DNA from: UMGS1908 sp045588795
GTDB lineage: Bacteria; Bacillota; Clostridia; Christensenellales; UBA1242
Length of the DNA stretch: 9,945 bases
Assembly: GCA_045588795.1 (NCBI GenBank)
Contig: JAZNEY010000058.1
Coordinates: 1 to 9,945, forward strand
Direction: 5' to 3'
Shown: positions 7,076 to 9,945 of the stretch, piece after piece
Position numbering within the stretch: position 1 is the stretch's first letter
Layout: the number at the start of each line of letters is the position of its first letter
Translations under genes and position numbers: made by a program
Notes under the pieces: generated by a model
Told to the model about the DNA's origin: nothing
The model's input: the letters and a program-made list of their open reading frames with translations, nothing else
Database searches by the model: none

Positions 7076-7249
7076 CTATATTTAGAATTTAAAAATATTT
7101 TATTGTTCTTTCAGTCTAAAAATAATCTTTTGGAATGTAGTGATAGTTGCACAAACACTTTCCACATACAGGACAAATAGCACCGCCACAGAGAGAGCAT
7201 TTTGGTTGTTTTGCCTTATCAAAAAAGTTTCGGCAAGCCCAACAAATAT
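7045..7249. repeat. direct repeat, right copy (hairpin plus zinc-ribbon 3' end)
   Basis: Partner of 4421-4622. Identical blocks are 7045-7075 and 7174-7249. It contains the terminator and the last roughly 44 codons of the intact zinc-ribbon gene. After 7249 the right copy carries a short insertion (CTCTATC) before a shared TTGTTTTG-like stretch, and then the two sequences have nothing in common. Confidence 0.9.
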
Positions 7250-7787
7250 CTCTATCTTGTTTTGCAAGAGGACCAATTTCTTTAAGTCTTTTTACTTCGA
7301 TTTCCATTTCTTCACCATTAAACAGGTTTTCGATTTCATCTTGATAAAATTTGTATTCTTTTCCTTCTTCATTGGCAACAAGTAGTGCATTATTTAGAAA
7401 GTTCTTTATTGTATATTTTTCAACTTTTGCTCCGGTGGTTGTATTATAAACTTTATATATTATCGAGCCCAAAGCAAGTTTCTTTTGTCTTACAATATCT
7501 TTAAACCTTCCAGTTAGTAAAATAGGGGTGCTTGTCTGTTTTATAATTGGTTTGTTACCACCTTGTAAATTTGTAGTTTTTTTCATCGCATTACTTATGG
7601 CTTCTTTTTTGTCAAAAAAGAACTCATCATCCTTGATTGGAAGAGTTAATATTTCATTATTTCTTGGGTTTTTTAATGTATAATTTCCGCCATCTTTTTT
7701 TAGTAAAATAAATTCTTTAATTTGTACTTTTTCATTTTTATACCATACACGATAAATAGGGAAGTCTTTGCTTATTTCAATTTTCAT
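7116..7787 (-). CDS. two-repeat beta domain protein with C-terminal double zinc ribbon, function unknown
   Basis: A 223-aa soluble protein of no family I can name. The C-terminus (182-216) holds four close cysteine pairs, CWAC (182, 185), CSLC (197, 200), CPVC (205, 208) and CLC (211, 213), plus H216, enough ligands for two zinc ions in a compact double ribbon. The N-terminal part appears to hold two copies of a roughly 50-residue beta-rich unit: residues 11-62 begin IYRVWY and residues 110-161 begin IYKVYN. Each then has a 'K.....IK' strand, a polar turn and an acidic helix with FF/LF. The segment between them (63-105) is basic and polar. The start is supported by GAGGAG 10 bases upstream in the sense of the gene. 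It is single, convergent with the 771-aa gene, and separated from it by a shared terminator. A role in protein or nucleic-acid binding is a guess from the zinc ribbon only. Confidence 0.85.
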   Translation of the reverse strand: MKIEISKDFPIYRVWYKNEKVQIKEFILLKKDGGNYTLKNPRNNEILTLPIKDDEFFFDKKEAISNAMKKTTNLQGGNKPIIKQTSTPILLTGRFKDIVRQKKLALGSIIYKVYNTTTGAKVEKYTIKNFLNNALLVANEEGKEYKFYQDEIENLFNGEEMEIEVKRLKEIGPLAKQDRDICWACRNFFDKAKQPKCSLCGGAICPVCGKCLCNYHYIPKDYF

Positions 7788-7813
7788 TTTTTGAAATCTC
7801 CTCTTTCAATATA

Positions 7814-7843
7814 AGTATATCATATATCATTAAACTTCCACAA
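7814..7843 (-). promoter_or_regulatory. promoter of the zinc-ribbon protein gene
   Basis: On the - strand: TTGTGG (7843-7838), an 18-base spacer, then TATACT (7819-7814) with TGA directly upstream (extended -10). It lies about 27 bases before the ATG, leaving a leader of about 20 bases that carries the GAGGAG site. Confidence 0.5.
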
Positions 7844-7879
7844 TAGAATGAGGTGGAGTTTGTTGTTTTTATTACAAAC

Positions 7880-7915
7880 AAAAAGGTTAAGCACTATTTG
7901 TACTTAACCTTTTTT
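7880..7915 (-). terminator. terminator of the tRNA operon
   Basis: AAAAAGGTTAAG (7880-7891) and CTTAACCTTTTT (7903-7914) form a 12-bp stem around an 11-base loop. On the - strand it directly follows the CCA of tRNA-Leu and leads into TTTTTGTTTG, a good U-rich exit. The stem is symmetric enough to act weakly in the other direction as well. Confidence 0.87.
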
Positions 7916-7999
7916 GGTGCAGGCAAAGAGACTTGAACTCCCACGCCTCACGGCACTAGATCCTAAGTCTAGCGCGTCTGCCAATTCCGCCATGCCTGC
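7915..7999 (-). tRNA. tRNA-Leu (anticodon TAG)
   Basis: 85 nt including encoded CCA. Acceptor stem GCAGGCA/TGCCTGC, anticodon loop CTTAGGA on stem CTAGA/TCTAG, and a long class II variable arm, as expected for leucine. Last gene of the seven-tRNA operon. Confidence 0.96.
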
Positions 8000-8002
8000 A
8001 AG

Positions 8003-8078
8003 TGGTGATCCAACCGGGACTCGAACCCGGGACCCCAAGATTAAAAGTCTTGTGCTCTACCAACTGAGCTACTGGATC
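8003..8078 (-). tRNA. tRNA-Lys (anticodon TTT)
   Basis: 76 nt with encoded CCA. Acceptor GATCCAG/TTGGATC (with one G-T), anticodon loop CTTTTAA on CAAGA/TCTTG, T-loop TTCGAGT. Sixth gene of the operon. A second lysine tRNA (CTT) lies at 9566-9641. Confidence 0.96.
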
Positions 8079-8100
8079 ATATTATTTAGTTTTTTTTAAA

Positions 8101-8178
8101 TGGGGTGAGTAGTGAGAGTCGAACTCACGACCTCCAGAGCCACAATCTGGCGCTCTAACCAACTGAGCTATACCCACC
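8101..8178 (-). tRNA. tRNA-His (anticodon GTG)
   Basis: 78 nt counting the encoded extra 5' G (position -1, base 8178) opposite discriminator C73 (8104), the histidine identity pair. Acceptor GTGGGTA/TACTCAC, anticodon loop TTGTGGC, CCA encoded. Fifth gene of the operon. Confidence 0.96.
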
Positions 8179-8190
8179 ATAAGTTGGTTT

Positions 8191-8267
<77 letters not shown>

Positions 8268-8293
8268 AAATTGCGTACACCGTAAAGGTTTAT

Positions 8294-8368
8294 TGGCTGG
8301 GGTGGAAGGATTTGAACCCTCGAATGTGGGAGTCAGAGTCCCATGCCTTACCACTTGGCGACACCCCA
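8294..8368 (-). tRNA. tRNA-Gln (anticodon CTG)
   Basis: 75 nt with CCA. Acceptor TGGGGTG/CACCCCA, discriminator G, anticodon loop CTCTGAC. It matches the neighbouring tRNA-Gln(TTG) at 65 of 75 positions, and the differences fall mostly in paired arms with compensating changes, so both copies stay well folded. Third gene of the operon. Confidence 0.95.
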
Positions 8369-8402
8369 ATGTCGCACTTTTGAAGGTCCCACTTTAATAA
8401 TT

Positions 8403-8477
8403 TGGCTGGGGTGGCTGGATTTGAACCAACGAATGCGAGAGTCAAAGTCTCGTGCCTTACCGCTTGGCGACACCCCA
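8403..8477 (-). tRNA. tRNA-Gln (anticodon TTG)
   Basis: 75 nt with CCA. Acceptor TGGGGTG/CACCCCA, anticodon loop CTTTGAC on a GAGA/TCTC stem. Tandem relative of tRNA-Gln(CTG), from which it is separated by 34 bases. Second gene of the operon. Confidence 0.96.
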
Positions 8478-8524
8478 ATATTAAATTACCAAGCATTTTA
8501 TATCAAGTTGTGTGTTTTAAAAAA

Positions 8525-8598
8525 TGGAGCGGGTGATGGGAATCGGACCCACGCAATCAGCTTGGAAGGCTGAGATTCTACCATTGAACTACACCCGC
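8525..8598 (-). tRNA. tRNA-Gly (anticodon TCC)
   Basis: 74 nt with CCA. Acceptor GCGGGTG/CACCCGC, anticodon loop CTTCCAA on CAGC/GCTG. The T-loop reads TCCGATT, with C instead of the near-universal T at position 55 (base 8546). First gene of the operon. Confidence 0.95.
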
Positions 8599-8601
8599 AT
8601 A

Positions 8602-8640
8602 TTGACTAGATTTTAAGCCCACCACAAGTTGACTAGTCAA
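8602..8640 (-). other. palindrome and inverted octamers at the tRNA operon start
   Basis: TTGACTAGTCAA (8629-8640) is a perfect 12-bp palindrome directly downstream of the -10, covering the likely start site. The octamer TTGACTAG recurs at 8602-8609, three bases before the mature 5' end of tRNA-Gly. The arrangement could be an operator or a leader fold. I cannot tell which. Confidence 0.4.
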
Positions 8641-8668
8641 TTCTACCATAATTTATTTGTTGTGTCAA
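8640..8668 (-). promoter_or_regulatory. strong promoter of the seven-gene tRNA operon
   Basis: On the - strand: consensus TTGACA (8668-8663), a 17-base spacer, then TAGAAT (8645-8640) with TGG immediately before it (extended -10). The predicted start is near 8633, about 35 bases upstream of tRNA-Gly. It is the best promoter in the window, as expected for stable RNA. Confidence 0.85.
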
Positions 8669-8704
8669 TAAAAATTTTAAATTTTTAAAAATTTTTTAAT
8701 TTCT

Positions 8705-9439
8705 TTAAACACCAAACTTTAAACCACCATCAATAGTTAAAACTTCACCATTTATATATGAACTTTCTTCGCTCGCTAGAAAATAGACAGCCTTTGCAAC
8801 ATCTTTGGGTCTTCCAATTCTTTCAAGAGATACTCTCTCTACAAATTCTTCTTTCTCTTGATATGTCAAATCGTTATTCATTTTTGTATCAATAAGTCCT
8901 GGAGCAACAGCATTAACCCTTATTCCATTTGGACCAAGTTCATTTGCAAGTGCTTTTGTTAAGCCAATCAATCCAGCTTTGGTTGCTGAATATGTGCTTT
9001 CAACTGCACCACCATAAACTCCCCATATGCTTGAAACAAAAATAATGTTTCCTGTTTGATATTTGCACATATTTTGTGATATCAATGAAGTTAAGTAGGC
9101 TGGGGCAGTTAGATTAATATTGATATGCTTTTCCATACCCTCATAGTCCTCGTCAACTATTGGGCAAATTCTTGCAACTCCTGCATTATTAACTAGTACA
9201 TCAATTTTGCCGAAAGTTTCTCTTGCAATTCTTGCCATATCTGCAATTTGTAGTGGCTTTGTAAAATCTGCTTGTATTGGTAATACATTTGTCATTGAAG
9301 ATAGTTTCTCTACAAGACTTTCGTTTAAATTTCTATTGTAATGATATACAATGTTATATCCATTTTTTGCAAAAATTTCAGCGATTGCTCCACCAATGCC
9401 ACCAGATGCACCAGTAATTAAAACTGTTTTGTTTTCCAT
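8705..9439 (-). CDS. short-chain dehydrogenase/reductase, FabG-like (3-oxoacyl-ACP reductase type)
   Basis: Classical SDR of 244 aa, full length. NAD(P)-binding TGASGGIG (9-16), NNAG (84-87), and the catalytic tetrad N109, S137, Y150, K154 (in VSSIWG and YSATKAG), followed by PG at 180-181 and the closing IDGG (236-239). The segment after beta-2 reads YHYNRNL, with an arginine that suggests NADPH preference. FabG enzymes reduce 3-oxoacyl-ACP in fatty-acid elongation, but many paralogues act on other ketones, and there is no fab cluster here, so the substrate is open. The start is supported by AGAGGTG in the sense of the gene, 6 bases upstream. It is a single-gene unit with its own promoter. 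The 105 bases between its stop and tRNA-Gly hold the tRNA promoter and only AT-only weak hairpins, no clear terminator. Confidence 0.88.
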   Translation of the reverse strand: MENKTVLITGASGGIGGAIAEIFAKNGYNIVYHYNRNLNESLVEKLSSMTNVLPIQADFTKPLQIADMARIARETFGKIDVLVNNAGVARICPIVDEDYEGMEKHININLTAPAYLTSLISQNMCKYQTGNIIFVSSIWGVYGGAVESTYSATKAGLIGLTKALANELGPNGIRVNAVAPGLIDTKMNNDLTYQEKEEFVERVSLERIGRPKDVAKAVYFLASEESSYINGEVLTIDGGLKFGV

Positions 9440-9468
9440 AAAACACCTCTTGAACTAAATTTTCTATA

Positions 9469-9497
9469 ATTGTAGCATATTTTTTTAAAAATTTCAA
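9469..9497 (-). promoter_or_regulatory. promoter of the short-chain dehydrogenase gene
   Basis: On the - strand: TTGAAA (9497-9492), a 17-base spacer, then TACAAT (9474-9469) with TGC directly upstream. The predicted start is near 9462, 22 bases before the ATG. It lies back to back with the tRNA-Lys(CTT) promoter, whose -35 starts 9 bases away. Confidence 0.65.
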
Positions 9498-9505
9498 AAA
9501 ATTTG

Positions 9506-9533
9506 TTGCATTTTAAAAAATTTGTGATATACT
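9506..9533 (+). promoter_or_regulatory. promoter of tRNA-Lys(CTT)
   Basis: TTGCAT (9506-9511), a 16-base spacer, then TATACT (9528-9533) with TGA just upstream (extended -10). The predicted start is near 9540, about 26 bases before the mature tRNA 5' end. Confidence 0.6.
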
Positions 9534-9565
9534 TATTTATGTTTTTGAGCAAAAATTAAATATTT

Positions 9566-9641
9566 GGGCCATTAGCTCAGTTGGTAGAGCAGCAGACTCT
9601 TAATCTGTTTGTCCGGGGTTCGAGTCCCCGATGGCCCACCA
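9566..9641 (+). tRNA. tRNA-Lys (anticodon CTT)
   Basis: 76 nt with encoded CCA. Acceptor GGGCCAT/ATGGCCC, D-arm GCTC/GAGC, anticodon loop CTCTTAA on CAGA/TCTG, T-arm CGGGG/CCCCG with loop TTCGAGT. A monocistronic unit with its own promoter and terminator, transcribed away from the large tRNA operon. Confidence 0.96.
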
Positions 9642-9647
9642 CATTAG

Positions 9648-9683
9648 ACCTAAATCTAACCCTTGTGGTTGGTTTAGGTTTTT
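9648..9683 (+). terminator. terminator of tRNA-Lys(CTT)
   Basis: ACCTAAATCTAACC (9648-9661) pairs with GGTTGGTTTAGGT (9667-9679) with one bulged T, loop CTTGT, followed by TTTT and further T-rich sequence. It starts 6 bases after the CCA. Confidence 0.85.
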
Positions 9684-9707
9684 AATTTTACGATAAAGGA
9701 TGATAGT

Positions 9708-9945
9708 ATGAAAAAAGAAAAGAAAATAATAAATACACTGATAATTATTTTTTCTGTTATTGGTCTTATATTAGGTATTGTCGATTGTTTATTAAACCAG
9801 CAAACAGCATCCTTATTTATGGGTGTTTGCTCTTCGGTCGGTGTCGTTCAACTGATGTTTGAATCTATACATTTTAAAAGAAAATATATGGATGAAATTT
9901 TTAAAAGCTTTTTATTATTGCTTACTGGAGCAGTTGCCATATTGC
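9708..9945 (+). CDS. small membrane protein of unknown function (partial, 3' end outside the window)
   Basis: An open frame from ATG 9708 to the window edge gives 79 residues so far. AAAGGA (9695-9700) sits 7 bases upstream. After a basic start (MKKEKKIINT), hydrophobic stretches lie at about 8-28, 35-52 and from 66 onward, with the charged loop HFKRKYMDEIFK between the last two. By the positive-inside rule the N-terminus is probably cytoplasmic. I recognise no family. No separate promoter is obvious after the tRNA-Lys terminator, only 24 bases upstream, so it may depend on read-through or on a promoter hidden in the terminator region. Confidence 0.7.
   Translation, partial: MKKEKKIINTLIIIFSVIGLILGIVDCLLNQQTASLFMGVCSSVGVVQLMFESIHFKRKYMDEIFKSFLLLLTGAVAIL

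Noticed and set aside
8660..8704. AT-only hairpins after the dehydrogenase stop as a terminator
   Set aside because: The AAATTT-type self-complementarity has no G-C pairs and lies inside the tRNA promoter region. It is not convincing as a terminator.

Overview
The window looks like a low-GC Gram-positive-type bacterial chromosome (Bacillota/Clostridia-like, perhaps an uncultured gut lineage). The signs are AT-rich DNA, strong Shine-Dalgarno sites (GGAGG, GAGGAG), tRNA genes that all encode CCA, short U-tailed hairpin terminators, and sigma-A-like promoters that almost all carry an extended -10 TGn. This is inference from style; no marker gene fixes the taxon. The standard genetic code fits every gene.

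Layout. (1) Positions 1-1824, + strand: the tail of an ABC-transporter ATPase, an ABC-2 permease that overlaps it, and a flavin-reductase-like protein with a C-terminal domain resembling the tail of protochlorophyllide reductase B. A bidirectional terminator closes this unit. (2) 1880-4406: a divergent pair sharing a 169-bp promoter region, namely a PlsC-type acyltransferase with a zinc-ribbon tail (- strand) and an alpha-oxoamine synthase of the serine-palmitoyltransferase-like type (+ strand). Both act on acyl groups, so a lipid role is plausible but not proven. (3) 4407-7787: the most unusual part. A large gene of unrecognised family (771 aa, 4713-7028) lies between two direct copies of a roughly 200-bp segment. 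Each copy contains the same hairpin terminator followed by the 3' end of a zinc-ribbon protein gene. The right copy belongs to the intact zinc-ribbon gene (7116-7787, - strand). The left copy is a 43-45 codon remnant with no start. The arrangement suggests that the large gene was inserted by recombination, or arose next to a duplication, at the end of the zinc-ribbon gene.

(4) 7880-8668: a seven-gene tRNA operon on the - strand, in transcription order Gly(TCC), Gln(TTG), Gln(CTG), Arg(TCT), His(GTG), Lys(TTT), Leu(TAG), with a near-consensus promoter and its own terminator. (5) 8705-9439: a FabG-like short-chain dehydrogenase on the - strand. (6) 9506-9683: a single tRNA-Lys(CTT) unit on the + strand with promoter and terminator. 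(7) 9708 to the end: the start of a small membrane protein cut by the window edge.

No CRISPR array, rRNA, transposase, integrase or recognisable toxin-antitoxin pair is visible. The best candidate for something undescribed is the orphan 771-aa protein together with the zinc-ribbon gene and the flanking repeats.
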